Assembly: GCA_902727995.1 (NCBI GenBank)
Contig: CACVAZ010000117.1
Span: forward strand, 1-33,326
DNA: 33,326 nt
DNA from: an uncultured Sulfurovum sp.
GTDB taxonomy: Bacteria; Campylobacterota; Campylobacteria; Campylobacterales; Sulfurovaceae
Direction: 5' to 3'
Shown one piece after another: positions 17,028-25,817 of the stretch. Every line of letters starts with the position of its first letter. Positions within the stretch are counted from its first letter, which is position 1. The position numbers and the translations under genes were made by a program. Under the pieces are notes generated by a model. It worked only from the letters and a program-made list of their open reading frames with translations, made no database searches and had not been told where the DNA came from.

Positions 17028-17600
17028 TTTGTGGATTCTTTTTGTGATGATGTTATGAATATTTTCAATGCTATCGGTCGCATCTATGAGTAAATAGGGG
17101 ATATCTAATTTTTTTAAACTCTCTTCCATATGATTTTGGACGCTAAGCAAATATTCTAGACCTCGTAATTCAATACCATCTAATTTTTTTTCTCCCATTC
17201 TTTGCTTTAGGGTTTCCATATTACTAATAAATAGAATAATCAGTTCAGGGAAATGTGATTCAAGTGCAAATTTATTGAGTTCAACTAGATGGTTAAATTC
17301 AAAATCACCATTGGCTAAAGCATAACCAATTCCTGAGAGAAACCCACGATCAGAGATGATAAGAGTGTCTTGATTGCTTTTGATAACTTGAGTATAGTGT
17401 TCAGCTCGATCAGCTAGAAAAAGTAAAAGTTCTGCTCTTTTTGAAGAGAGAGAATCTTGTAGTAAGATCTCTCTTGCTTGTACACCAAACTTTGTTCCTC
17501 CTGGTTCTTTGGTAAGAATTACATGGTCAAATACTTTATTTAGCATTGCAATTTGAGTACTTTTTCCACAAGTATCAATGCCTTCAAAAAGTACATACAT
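17019..17600 (-). CDS. tmk: Thymidylate kinase
   Basis: The enzyme phosphorylates dTMP to dTDP. The P-loop is GIDTCGKST at residues 7-15. A DRGFLSGIGYA segment corresponds to the DR(Y/H) substrate-binding motif. The LID-like region is GEKKLDGIELRGLEYL. At 193 residues it is slightly shorter than E. coli Tmk. Its start shares one base with the coaD stop. The order ubiX-coaD-tmk is the same as in C. jejuni. Confidence 0.93.
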   Translation of the reverse strand: MYVLFEGIDTCGKSTQIAMLNKVFDHVILTKEPGGTKFGVQAREILLQDSLSSKRAELLLFLADRAEHYTQVIKSNQDTLIISDRGFLSGIGYALANGDFEFNHLVELNKFALESHFPELIILFISNMETLKQRMGEKKLDGIELRGLEYLLSVQNHMEESLKKLDIPYLLIDATDSIENIHNIITKRIHKLF

Positions 17601-18097
17601 TAGTTAAGTCCTTTTCTTTTTGCTTCAACTTCTTCTAAAATAGACTTTGGAACAAGAGGTTCAATACTTCCATCAAATTTTAGTATAGCACGAACAACAG
17701 AAGATGAAATGTAAGAATATTCAAGGCTTGGCATAAGATAAATAGTTTCTAAATCTTTTCTTAAACGCTTATTGGCATAACCCATTTGTGATTCATATTC
17801 AAAGTCAGTGGCTGTTCGAATACCACGAATAATAATATTTGCATTGAGTTGACTGGCTAAATCAATAAGTAGTGAGTTAAATTTTACAAGGGTAATATTG
17901 GGAAGATGTTGTGTAGCTTTTTTAATCATACTTGTACGTTCCACAACAGTAAACAGTGGATTTTTGTCTGGGTTATCACCAATGGCAACAACAATTTCAT
18001 CAAATATTTTAGAAGAACGTTCAATAATATCTAAATGACCATTGGTTAAAGGATCAAAGGTTCCTGGATAGATTGCTCGTCTTGAATGATTACTCAT
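17600..18097 (-). CDS. coaD: Phosphopantetheine adenylyltransferase
   Basis: The enzyme adenylates 4'-phosphopantetheine to dephospho-CoA, the penultimate step of coenzyme A synthesis. The nucleotidyltransferase motif TxGH appears in AIYPGTFDPLTNGHLDIIER, and the second motif ISSS is in YSYISSSVVRAI. The substrate-site segment IIRGIRTATDFEYESQM is typical. Its 165 residues match the family. It sits directly against ubiX and overlaps tmk by one base. Confidence 0.95.
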   Translation of the reverse strand: MSNHSRRAIYPGTFDPLTNGHLDIIERSSKIFDEIVVAIGDNPDKNPLFTVVERTSMIKKATQHLPNITLVKFNSLLIDLASQLNANIIIRGIRTATDFEYESQMGYANKRLRKDLETIYLMPSLEYSYISSSVVRAILKFDGSIEPLVPKSILEEVEAKRKGLN

Positions 18098-18619
18098 CTA
18101 TTTCCATCTTTCATATAAAGTGTTTTCTATGCCTAAAACGTCGTACCATTTCCCAATGAGAAAATATTCCATCTCTTCTAAACTTGAAGAATCAGAATAG
18201 TAACCCATAACAGGAGGAGCAATAATGACATTTAATCTAGAAAGTTTAAGCATGTTTTCAAGGGCAATGGCTGAAAATGGCATTTCTCTAGGAGCGAGTA
18301 GAAGTTTTTTTTGTTCTTTAATCGCAACAGAGGCAGCTCTTGTTACCAAATTATCTGCTATGCCACAAGATATTTTTGCAAGAGTATTCATACTACAAGG
18401 AATAATAACCGTTATATCAACTTGAAAAGAACCAGAAGCAATGGAGGCTGCAATATTTTTGTTGTTATGTAAAGTAACATTCTGATTTTCAAAATGTTCA
18501 ACGGTTAAAGCATGTTTTGAGGTGATAATATGAACTTCAATATCTTTAGGAAGATATTGGACAAATTTTTTTCCGAGTTCAATACCCGAAGCACCAGTTA
18601 TGGCAACAACTAATCTCAT
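18098..18619 (-). CDS. ubiX: Flavin prenyltransferase UbiX
   Basis: The enzyme makes prenylated FMN, the cofactor of UbiD-type decarboxylases. The FMN-binding start VVAITGASGIELGKKF and the central IPCSMNTLAKISCGIADNLVTRAA match the family. LLAPREMPFSAIALENMLKLS and the closing IIAPPVMGYY also match. At 173 residues it is slightly shorter than E. coli UbiX. The start ATG is at 18617-18619 with a weak ribosome site. In Campylobacterota a UbiD-type decarboxylase would serve quinone synthesis (menaquinone via the futalosine route); no such gene is in this window. Confidence 0.93.
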   Translation of the reverse strand: MRLVVAITGASGIELGKKFVQYLPKDIEVHIITSKHALTVEHFENQNVTLHNNKNIAASIASGSFQVDITVIIPCSMNTLAKISCGIADNLVTRAASVAIKEQKKLLLAPREMPFSAIALENMLKLSRLNVIIAPPVMGYYSDSSSLEEMEYFLIGKWYDVLGIENTLYERWK

Positions 18620-18664
18620 GTATTTTCTTTTAGATTTTTATATTTAATGTTTAAAAACAATTTT

Positions 18665-18670
18665 ATTATA
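18665..18670 (-). promoter_or_regulatory. -10 box for ubiX-coaD-tmk
   Basis: TATAAT on the minus strand at 18670-18665, just downstream of the tRNA-Leu 3' end. It would start transcription near 18658, about 39 bases before the ubiX ATG. Confidence 0.55.
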
Positions 18671-18687
18671 TTAGGAAAGTTTAAATG

Positions 18688-18772
18688 TGGTACCACAGGT
18701 CGGATTCGAACCGACACGCCCTAAGGCAGAAGATTTTGAGTCTACCAAGTCTACCAGTTCCATCACTGTGGC
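18688..18772 (-). tRNA. tRNA-Leu, anticodon CAA
   Basis: An 85-nt class II tRNA with CCA encoded. The acceptor stem is GCCACAG paired with CTGTGGT (G·U first pair), discriminator A. The D arm contains GGTAGA. The anticodon loop is CTCAAAA with CAA at 18738-18736. A short variable arm (GCC/GGC with loop TTAG) follows. The T arm is GTCGG-TTCGAAT-CCGAC. It reads UUG. The anticodon stem GTAGA/TCTTC has one T·T mismatch at the second pair (28-42). Confidence 0.95.
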
Positions 18773-18813
18773 ACATTCCAAAAAACGCTTTAAGTAGGTG
18801 AATTTGGAGTGCA

Positions 18814-18819
18814 ATTATA
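18814..18819 (-). promoter_or_regulatory. -10 box for tRNA-Leu
   Basis: TATAAT on the minus strand at 18819-18814, about 42 bases before the mature 5' end of the tRNA. It indicates that the tRNA has its own promoter rather than relying on read-through from the HU gene. Confidence 0.6.
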
Positions 18820-18846
18820 CAGTGAGATTACTTAAAAATTTGTTAA

Positions 18847-19119
18847 TTATGCCACTGTATCTTTTAAAGATTTACCAACTTTAAATTTAACAGCATTTCT
18901 GGCAGGAATTTGAACCGTTTTACCTGTTAAGGGTACTCTGGCTTCTCTGGCTTCTCTATGTACTGTAGAAAATGAACCAAAACCAATAAAACTGACTGTT
19001 TTTTTAGCTTTTAATGCCTCTGTAATGGTTTCTAGTATAGCATTTAATGCTTCATTAGCATCTTTTTTAGATAAACCTGATTTCTCTGCTATTGTGTCAA
19101 TAAACTCTGCTTTTTTCAT
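18847..19119 (-). CDS. hup: HU-family DNA-binding protein
   Basis: This 90-residue histone-like protein bends and compacts DNA. Helical N-terminus KKAEFIDTIAEKSGLSKKDANEALNAILETI, then the core GFGSFSTVHREAREARVPLTGKTVQIPARNAVKFKVGKSLKD with the DNA-binding arm around PLTGKTVQIPA. Single-chain HU is usual in this phylum. The start is preceded by AAAGGATG. It is a monocistronic minus-strand gene between the tRNA and the divergent ftsK. Confidence 0.95.
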   Translation of the reverse strand: MKKAEFIDTIAEKSGLSKKDANEALNAILETITEALKAKKTVSFIGFGSFSTVHREAREARVPLTGKTVQIPARNAVKFKVGKSLKDTVA

Positions 19120-19150
19120 TAAATCATCCTTTGTATTGTGTTGATCGTCA

Positions 19151-19156
19151 ATTCTA
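19151..19156 (-). promoter_or_regulatory. -10 box for the HU gene
   Basis: TAGAAT on the minus strand at 19156-19151, placing transcription start near 19144 and a leader of about 25 bases that contains the AAAGGATG ribosome site. Confidence 0.5.
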
Positions 19157-19250
19157 CAATTATTTTTTTAAAATAACAAGGAATTCATAAAAAATATGTT
19201 AAAAAAGGTTTAAAAGACACTGTTTTTGGGATTTTTGTTTAAAAAAATGT

Positions 19251-19256
19251 TATAAT
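19251..19256 (+). promoter_or_regulatory. -10 box for ftsK
   Basis: TATAAT at 19251-19256, preceded by phased T-runs (TTTTT, TTTTTG, TTTAAAA) typical of epsilonproteobacterial housekeeping promoters. The predicted start is near 19263, 18 bases before the GTG start. Confidence 0.7.
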
Positions 19257-19280
19257 TTTTTAAATTTTTTAGGAGTTTTA

Positions 19281-21683
19281 GTGCATATTTTTATACTAAT
19301 TATTATAATAATATTTTTATATGGAGCCTTTTCAACTTCATTTCATTCTACAGAAATGGTAGGAAAAATAGGTAAGGCTTACGGTGAGGGAAATATCAAA
19401 CTTTTTGGGTATTTGGCTTATGTAGATTTACTAATTATTACTTATCCTCTTTATCAAATCTATAAAAATAAAAACTTAATAAATGATATAGAATTTTATA
19501 CAGGTTGGATATTATTTATGATATCTTTAGTCTTGTTCCAAAGTTTAGTTGTAGATATTTATAATACAGGAACCATAGGTCTAAGTTTGTATGACTTTTT
19601 AAATCCTTTTGTTGGAAAAGCTGGAATGTGGCTTTTATGGTTCTTAATTACAACTATTTCTTTAGTATTGATTTTAGATGAAATACCTGATTTTAAAGCA
19701 TATCTGAATACCTTTAATAAATATCGAAAACTTAGTATGGCTAAAATAATGGTTTTATGGGAAAAAATTGGCTTAGAAATCGAAAATCCATTTTTTGATA
19801 AAAAAAGTACGGATAGTATGACTACCATTGTTGCAAGTAGAACAGTGCGTAAAAACTTAAACTTTGATAGTTTAAAGCAAAAAACACCAAGAAAATTAGC
19901 TCATAGAAAAAAGACGCTTAAAAAGAAGATTAAACAGTCAAATATGGAAGCGATGATGTTAGAAGATCGTTCACTGGAAGATATTGGCAATATTCAGATT
20001 CAAGAAATACCAAGCTTACATGATAAGTCAAACGTATCTGTTTCAGTAAAGGTAGAGGGTAAAGATAAAGAAAATATTAAAAAAAATACTAAAGAAAAAG
20101 TAAAACTAAAGCCAAAAGAAAAATCAAAAGAAAAAGTGCCATCTAAACCACAAGAAGAAGAACCTGAAAAGTATACAGAAGAAAGTATTGTAGAAGAGCG
20201 AGAATCTACAGCTAAGATAATAGACGAGCTAAAAGAGAATCGTGCTTTGATGGATCAAATTGAAAAAGGAGAGATTGAATCACCTGATGACTTTATATTA
20301 CCCTATTTAGATTTTTTAGAAGAAGCCCCTCAAACAAAAACAAAAGTTGATGAAGAAGAAATAGACCGAAAAGTACATGAACTTTTGGAGAAGTTAGGAC
20401 AATTTAAAATTACTGGCGAAGTAATGGACATTTATTCTGGTCCCTTAGTCACTACTTTTGAATTTAAACCAGCAGCGAATGTTAAAGTTTCTAAAATTTT
20501 AAATTTACAAGATGACCTTGCTATGGCACTTTGTGCTGAAACTATTAGGATTCAAGCCCCAATCCCTGGTCGAGATGTTGTGGGAATTGAGATTCCCAAT
20601 GAAAAGTCTGATACGATATATTTAAGGGATATTTTAGAAAGTAAACTGTTTACTACTTCTAAATCTCCTTTAACCATGGCAATGGGAAAAGACATTGTGG
20701 GTAATCCTTTTGTTACAGATTTAAAAAAGTTGCCTCATTTACTTATTGCTGGTACAACAGGTTCTGGTAAATCTGTTGGGATTAATGCCATGATTTTGTC
20801 TTTACTTTATAGAAATGATCCTGATTCATTAAAGCTTATGCTTATTGATCCAAAGATGTTAGAGTTTTCTATTTATAATGATATTCCCCATTTACTTACA
20901 CCTGTCATTACCGATGCTGTAAAAGCGATAGCTGCTTTAGCAAACATGGTAGGAGAAATGGAACGTCGTTACAAAATGATGGCTGAAAATCGTACCAAAA
21001 ATATTGATAACTATAATGAAAAAGCAGGGAAAAAAGGCTTAGATACTTTACCTTTTATTGTCATTGTCATTGATGAACTAGCCGACCTTATGATGAATGG
21101 GGGAAAAGATGTTGAATTTTCCATAGCCCGTTTAGCACAAATGGCCAGAGCTGCTGGTATACATCTTATTGTTGCAACTCAAAGACCCTCGGTTGATGTG
21201 GTAACAGGACTTATTAAAGCGAATCTTCCCTCACGACTTTCTTATCGAGTCGGACAAAGAATTGATTCAAAAGTTATTTTAGATGCTTTAGGGGCAGACA
21301 GTTTATTAGGAAAAGGAGATGCACTTTTTACCCCTCCTGGGTCTAATACCTTAGTGAGAATTCATGCTCCATGGAACTCTGAAGATGAGATTGAAGAAAT
21401 AGTAGAGTTTTTAAAAGCACAAAGAACACCTGATTATGATGAACGTTATTTGGTTAAAGAAGATCAAGAAAATAAAGTAGGGTTGGGTATACAAGGTGAT
21501 TTAGATGCACTTTATGAAGATGCAAAGCAGATTATTATTACAGATCAAAAAACTTCGATCTCTTATTTACAACGTAAACTGCAAATAGGTTATAACCGTT
21601 CAGCTAATATTATTGAACAACTTCAAGAGATGGGGGTACTTTCTACTCCAAATAATAAAGGACAAAGAGAAATAATACTTTAA
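19281..21683 (+). CDS. ftsK: DNA translocase FtsK
   Basis: This septal, membrane-anchored hexameric motor pumps chromosome termini apart and acts at dif with Xer recombinase. The 800-residue product has four N-terminal membrane segments (about residues 2-20, 40-60, 73-92, 112-131). A Lys/Glu-rich linker follows (about 195-320), then the alpha/beta motor. Walker A GTTGSGKS is at 491-498 and Walker B VIDELADLM has Asp598-Glu599. A C-terminal winged-helix gamma domain spans about 735-800 (KTSISYLQRKLQIGYNRSA), the part that reads polarity sequences. The start is GTG at 19281, with AGGAG at 19271-19275. It stands alone between its own promoter and the acnB gap. Confidence 0.95.
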   Translation: MHIFILIIIIIFLYGAFSTSFHSTEMVGKIGKAYGEGNIKLFGYLAYVDLLIITYPLYQIYKNKNLINDIEFYTGWILFMISLVLFQSLVVDIYNTGTIGLSLYDFLNPFVGKAGMWLLWFLITTISLVLILDEIPDFKAYLNTFNKYRKLSMAKIMVLWEKIGLEIENPFFDKKSTDSMTTIVASRTVRKNLNFDSLKQKTPRKLAHRKKTLKKKIKQSNMEAMMLEDRSLEDIGNIQIQEIPSLHDKSNVSVSVKVEGKDKENIKKNTKEKVKLKPKEKSKEKVPSKPQEEEPEKYTEESIVEERESTAKIIDELKENRALMDQIEKGEIESPDDFILPYLDFLEEAPQTKTKVDEEEIDRKVHELLEKLGQFKITGEVMDIYSGPLVTTFEFKPAANVKVSKILNLQDDLAMALCAETIRIQAPIPGRDVVGIEIPNEKSDTIYLRDILESKLFTTSKSPLTMAMGKDIVGNPFVTDLKKLPHLLIAGTTGSGKSVGINAMILSLLYRNDPDSLKLMLIDPKMLEFSIYNDIPHLLTPVITDAVKAIAALANMVGEMERRYKMMAENRTKNIDNYNEKAGKKGLDTLPFIVIVIDELADLMMNGGKDVEFSIARLAQMARAAGIHLIVATQRPSVDVVTGLIKANLPSRLSYRVGQRIDSKVILDALGADSLLGKGDALFTPPGSNTLVRIHAPWNSEDEIEEIVEFLKAQRTPDYDERYLVKEDQENKVGLGIQGDLDALYEDAKQIIITDQKTSISYLQRKLQIGYNRSANIIEQLQEMGVLSTPNNKGQREIIL

Positions 21684-21810
21684 ATAAAATTAACTTAAAA
21701 TCTGATATTTATATTAATAATTAAAAAAGTTATATTGTTTTTTTTACTTTGTTATTAATAGTATTTGTCTTATTAATAGTTAGAGTAAGCGTTAAAACAT
21801 GTCTAAAGCT

Positions 21811-21825
21811 TGTAACACAATTACA
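21811..21825. promoter_or_regulatory. Inverted repeat upstream of acnB, possible operator
   Basis: TGTAA at 21811-21815 and TTACA at 21821-21825 form a perfect 5-bp inverted repeat with a 5-bp spacer, about 45 bases upstream of the predicted acnB -10 box. This suits a dimeric activator site. The 241-base gap 21684-21924 otherwise holds only A+T-rich DNA and the acnB promoter; I see no further gene in it. Confidence 0.35.
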
Positions 21826-21869
21826 CAAAAAAATAACTAAGAGATAAATACTCCTACTTCAAGTGAGAT

Positions 21870-21875
21870 TATAAT
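21870..21875 (+). promoter_or_regulatory. -10 box for acnB
   Basis: TATAAT at 21870-21875, 49 bases before the ATG. A second weaker candidate, TAGAAT, follows within about 20 bases (21886-21891), so two start sites are possible. Confidence 0.55.
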
Positions 21876-21924
21876 CACGATAGTATAGAATATGTAAAAT
21901 TTATTTTAACTACAGGAGACATTA

Positions 21925-24495
21925 ATGTCATTACTAGCCGATTATAAAGCACACACAGCAGAACGTGCCCAGTTAGCTGCAACACCCCTTGCCTTAACAG
22001 CTGAGCAAACTGCAGAGCTTGTTGAACTACTCAAAGCAAACCCAATTGTTGATAGCGACTATGCTATGGAATTATTTAAGAATCATATTCCAGCAGGGGT
22101 TGATGATGCAGCATACATTAAGGCAGCATTTTTAAATGACATCATTCAAGGGAATGCTTCATGTACTGAGATTGATACCGTTTTTGCAACAGTAATTCTT
22201 GGAACAATGCTTGGTGGATTTAACGTAGCACCTCTTGTTTCGGCACTTTCTCATAGTGACCTTAGAGTGGCAGAATCAGCAGCTGGACAATTGAAAAATA
22301 CTTTACTTGTGTATGATTCATTTAATGATGTAAAAGCACTTATGGATGAAGGTAATCCCTTGGCAAAAGAGATTATTCAATCTTGGGCAAATGCTGAGTG
22401 GTTCTACAACAAACCAGCAATGGCTGAAGAAATTTCACTTACAGTCTATAAAATTCCGGGTGAAACAAATACTGATGACCTTTCTCCTGCATCTGAAGCA
22501 TTTACAAGAGCCGATATTCCTATTCACGCAAACTCATTTCTTATTAATAGAATGGAAAATCCATTAGATAAAATGAAAGAACTTAAAGAAAAAGGTCATC
22601 CTTTAGCTTATGTTGGTGATGTTGTTGGTACAGGTTCATCAAGAAAATCAGGTATTAATTCACTTCAATGGCACATGGGTGAAGACATTCCTTTCATTCC
22701 AGGTAAGAGAACAGGTGGGGTTGTTATTGGTGATATTATTGCTCCAATTTTCTTTAACACAGCCGAAGATGGTGGATGTATTCCTATTCAAGCACCAACA
22801 GGAAAACTAAATACTGGTGATGTGATTACACTTAAGCCATATGATGGTGTCATTGAGTGTAATGGTGAAGTAGTTTCTGAGTTTACAATTGAGCCAAACA
22901 CACTTCCAGATGAAATGAGAGCTGGTGGACGTGTACCACTTATTATTGGTAAAGGTCTTACTGTAAAAGCCAGAGAAGCGATGGGTATGGATGCTGGAGA
23001 TATCTTCATGACTCCTGCATTACCAGAAGACAATGGTAAAGGGTTCACCCTTGCACAGAAAATGGTTGGTAAGGCTTCTGGTATGGAAGGCGTTAAACCA
23101 GGTGTTTACTCTGAGCCAGTATGTACAACAGTTGGTTCTCAAGATACAACAGGTGCGATGACAAGAGATGAAGTAAAGGATTTAGCTGCACTTAACTTTG
23201 GTGCTGATTTTGTACTTCAGTCATTCTGTCACACCTCTGCTTACCCAAAACCTGCCGATATTGTACTTCAACATACACTTCCAGACTTTATGACAGATAG
23301 AAAAGGGTTTACACTTAGACCAGGTGATGGTGTTATTCACTCATGGTTAAACAGAATGTGTCTTCCAGATACAGTTGGTACAGGTGCAGATAGCCACACA
23401 AGATTCCCAATAGGTATCTCTTTCCCTGCTGGTTCTGGACTTGTTGCATTTGCAGCTGTTACAGGTGCTATGCCACTTACTATGCCAGAGTCTGTAATGG
23501 TACGTTTCTCAGGTGAAATGCAACCGGGTATTACACTTAGAGACATGGTAAATGCTATTCCTCATCAAGCAATTAAAGATGGTCTTTTAACGGTTGAAAA
23601 AGCTGGTAAGAAAAACATTTTTGCTGGTAGAATCTTAGAGATTGAAGGTCTTGAGCAACTTAAAGCTGAACAAGCATTTGAGCTTTCTGATGCTTCTGCT
23701 GAGCGTTCTGCTGCTGCTTGTGTCGTTAATCTTGACAAAGAACCAATCATTGAGTACTTAGAATCAAACATTGCACTTATTGAAGAGTTAATTGCTCAAG
23801 GTTACGAAGATAGAGCAACACTTGAAAGAAGAGCTCAAAAGATGAGAGACTGGGTTGCTAACCCTGTACTTCTTCAAGCTGATGCAGATGCAGAATATGC
23901 TGCTGTTATTGAGATTAACATGTCTGAAATTACCGAGCCAATCGTAGCTTGTCCAAATGATCCAGATGATGTTAAAACACTTTCTGAAGTTCATGAAGCT
24001 GGTCTTAGAGTAGAGGTAGATGAAGTATTTATTGGTTCTTGTATGACTAATATTGGTCTGTTTAGAGCCAATGCAGAAGTACTTAGAGGAGAAGGTGCTG
24101 TTGAAGCTAAACTTTGGGTTTGTCCTCCAACTAAAATGGATGAGAAAACACTTCAAGAAGAAGGTTATTACTCTATCTTTGGAATGGCTGGAGCGAGAAT
24201 TGAGCCTCCAGGATGTTCTTTATGTATGGGTAACCAAGCAGCTGTTAAGCAAAATGCATGGGTATTCTCAACATCCACTAGAAACTTCGATAACAGACTT
24301 GGAAAAGGTTCACAAGTTTATCTTGGTTCTGCAGAACTAGCAGCTGTTGTTGCTCTTAAAGGTAAGTTGCCAACGGCTGCTGAGTATCTTGAAATTGTTC
24401 AAGACAAAATCAAGCCAGAGATGACAGACGAAATTTATAAATACTTAAACTTCAACAAAGTTTCTAAAGAAGAACTTGTTGCTATGGTTGAGTAG
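21925..24495 (+). CDS. acnB: Aconitate hydratase B
   Basis: This [4Fe-4S] enzyme interconverts citrate and isocitrate in the oxidative or reductive TCA cycle. The 856-residue product shows the AcnB domain order: an N-terminal HEAT-like helical domain (about 1-160), then the swivel domain with [13 protein letters not shown] and GTGSSRKSG. The catalytic core follows, with [19 protein letters not shown]. Cluster Cys are Cys706 (IGSCMTNIG), Cys764 and Cys767 ([11 protein letters not shown]), in line with the three ligands of E. coli AcnB. The ribosome site AGGAG is at about 21914-21918. Less A+T-rich, more uniform codon choice in much of the gene suggests strong expression. It is monocistronic, ending at an intrinsic terminator. 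Opposite-strand and +2 frames inside it are shadows. Confidence 0.97.
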   Translation: MSLLADYKAHTAERAQLAATPLALTAEQTAELVELLKANPIVDSDYAMELFKNHIPAGVDDAAYIKAAFLNDIIQGNASCTEIDTVFATVILGTMLGGFNVAPLVSALSHSDLRVAESAAGQLKNTLLVYDSFNDVKALMDEGNPLAKEIIQSWANAEWFYNKPAMAEEISLTVYKIPGETNTDDLSPASEAFTRADIPIHANSFLINRMENPLDKMKELKEKGHPLAYVGDVVGTGSSRKSGINSLQWHMGEDIPFIPGKRTGGVVIGDIIAPIFFNTAEDGGCIPIQAPTGKLNTGDVITLKPYDGVIECNGEVVSEFTIEPNTLPDEMRAGGRVPLIIGKGLTVKAREAMGMDAGDIFMTPALPEDNGKGFTLAQKMVGKASGMEGVKPGVYSEPVCTTVGSQDTTGAMTRDEVKDLAALNFGADFVLQSFCHTSAYPKPADIVLQHTLPDFMTDRKGFTLRPGDGVIHSWLNRMCLPDTVGTGADSHTRFPIGISFPAGSGLVAFAAVTGAMPLTMPESVMVRFSGEMQPGITLRDMVNAIPHQAIKDGLLTVEKAGKKNIFAGRILEIEGLEQLKAEQAFELSDASAERSAAACVVNLDKEPIIEYLESNIALIEELIAQGYEDRATLERRAQKMRDWVANPVLLQADADAEYAAVIEINMSEITEPIVACPNDPDDVKTLSEVHEAGLRVEVDEVFIGSCMTNIGLFRANAEVLRGEGAVEAKLWVCPPTKMDEKTLQEEGYYSIFGMAGARIEPPGCSLCMGNQAAVKQNAWVFSTSTRNFDNRLGKGSQVYLGSAELAAVVALKGKLPTAAEYLEIVQDKIKPEMTDEIYKYLNFNKVSKEELVAMVE

Positions 24496-24521
24496 AAAGC
24501 TTTCGATATTTTAATATCAAG

Positions 24522-24557
24522 AATGTTTCCAACTTGTTAGTTGGGAACATTTTTTTA
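24522..24557 (+). terminator. Rho-independent terminator after acnB
   Basis: A 12-bp stem (24522-24533 with 24540-24551, one G·U pair) closes a TTGTTA loop and is followed by a run of T. It isolates acnB from the DUF4153-like gene. Confidence 0.88.
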
Positions 24558-24619
24558 AAACCCTTCTCCTTAAAATCAATCTCCTAATTTAATAAAATTA
24601 TATTTAATATCTTTTGTGA

Positions 24620-24625
24620 TAAAAT
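24620..24625 (+). promoter_or_regulatory. Candidate -10 box for the DUF4153-like gene
   Basis: TAAAAT at 24620-24625 in the context TTGTGATAAAATAA, 32 bases before the TTG start. The gap 24558-24657 shows nothing else. Confidence 0.4.
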
Positions 24626-24657
24626 AACAGTAAAAAGCTTTTATTGAAAGGGAAAAT

Positions 24658-25773
24658 TTGAATTTTGTTTTTACAACTATTGACCAATGGTCACTGAAAA
24701 TTTTAGAAATATTTAAACGTTTTCCTCTTGCGATGCTCTCTTCTTTTATAGCGACAATTCTACTATTAATATTAATTGAAATTGGAAAACAAGCTCCTGT
24801 AGACTTTTTACTTGTGGCAAATAAGTTAGCGATGGTTTTAAGTCTTGGTATATTTCTTTTTCCTGCTTTACATTTACTTTCAAAAAAAATATGGTTTAAG
24901 TTAGTAGGTATAGGACTTTTAGCATTTTATTATTACTATTTACCTTTCAATATTTTAAACTCAAATACTGTAATACAGCATATGCTTTTAGTTTTTGCTC
25001 TTTCCTTCATGTTTCTTTGGGCTCCATTTATGGATGTTAAAATTTCTAATCAAAATATTTGGGAGTGGACACAAAAAATTATTCAAAACTTGTTGGTTGG
25101 CTTACTCTTAAGCTTGGTTATTTTTATTATGTTTTATGTCAGTATGTATGCTTTGGAAGAATTATTTTTTGTCACTTTAGCCACACGTCACTATGTTCAG
25201 TTTGCATTGTTTTTGTTAGGTATTTTTAGTACTGGTTACTTTTTAGGAAAAATACCAAAATATATTATGTTGGTACAAAAAAATAAGTATGATGATTTAG
25301 GTCTAGTTTTTACCAAATTTATGTTGACTCCAGCACTCTTAATTTATTTTTTACTTATTTTTGCTTATATTATTAAAATTATTTTAGAACAGAGTTGGTT
25401 AAGTATTAATATTGATCTTTTGGCTGTGGGTTATACCTTTGTTGCTATAGGAACGTATATGCATTGGACACCACTATGGGATGATGCAAATCAAAAATTT
25501 AGACTGTTTATTTGGGGTTCTACTCTAATGTTAAGTATTACTTTAGGAGTTTCTATTTATTTTCGTATCTTAGATTCTTCATTGGATGAACATTATTTAA
25601 TCTCACTTTTTACACTATGGTTAGGACTTATTTCACTCTATTTCCTCTTTATTAAGGAAGCCAGTTATAAGTGGTTATTTTTTTCTATTTCCCTACTTAT
25701 TCTCATTTCGCAATCTCAGCAACTCATTGACGTTTCTTTAGAGCTTTATACAAGGATTTTACCTTTTTTATAG
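24658..25773 (+). CDS. Polytopic membrane protein, DUF4153-like
   Basis: This 371-residue protein is almost entirely hydrophobic, with about ten predicted membrane helices. The segment FTKFMLTPALLIYFLLIFAYIIKIILEQSW followed by an Ile/Leu-rich helix resembles the PL-LIY--IL-AY--KI signature of DUF4153 proteins. No catalytic motif is apparent. The start is TTG at 24658, behind an AAAGGGA ribosome site at about 24647-24653; no ATG is better placed. It ends 44 bases before the response regulator, whose own -10-like box lies in that gap. Function unknown; the family call is by pattern and tentative. Confidence 0.6.
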   Translation: MNFVFTTIDQWSLKILEIFKRFPLAMLSSFIATILLLILIEIGKQAPVDFLLVANKLAMVLSLGIFLFPALHLLSKKIWFKLVGIGLLAFYYYYLPFNILNSNTVIQHMLLVFALSFMFLWAPFMDVKISNQNIWEWTQKIIQNLLVGLLLSLVIFIMFYVSMYALEELFFVTLATRHYVQFALFLLGIFSTGYFLGKIPKYIMLVQKNKYDDLGLVFTKFMLTPALLIYFLLIFAYIIKIILEQSWLSINIDLLAVGYTFVAIGTYMHWTPLWDDANQKFRLFIWGSTLMLSITLGVSIYFRILDSSLDEHYLISLFTLWLGLISLYFLFIKEASYKWLFFSISLLILISQSQQLIDVSLELYTRILPFL

Positions 25774-25805
25774 TTTCTATTTTACACATTTAACCCAAAC
25801 TATGC

Positions 25806-25811
25806 CATAAT
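25806..25811 (+). promoter_or_regulatory. Candidate -10 box abutting the response-regulator start
   Basis: CATAAT at 25806-25811 ends six bases before the ATG at 25818, with no ribosome site between. If used, the transcript would be leaderless, as for the DUF1653 gene. Confidence 0.4.
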
Positions 25812-25817
25812 GGCTTT

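Noticed and set aside
22346-24340. Several frames of 66-122 codons inside acnB on both strands, including 23788-24156 minus and 24053-24340 plus
   Set aside because: They lie wholly within the aconitase gene, lack ribosome sites and encode low-complexity, family-free products. They are shadows of a codon-biased gene.
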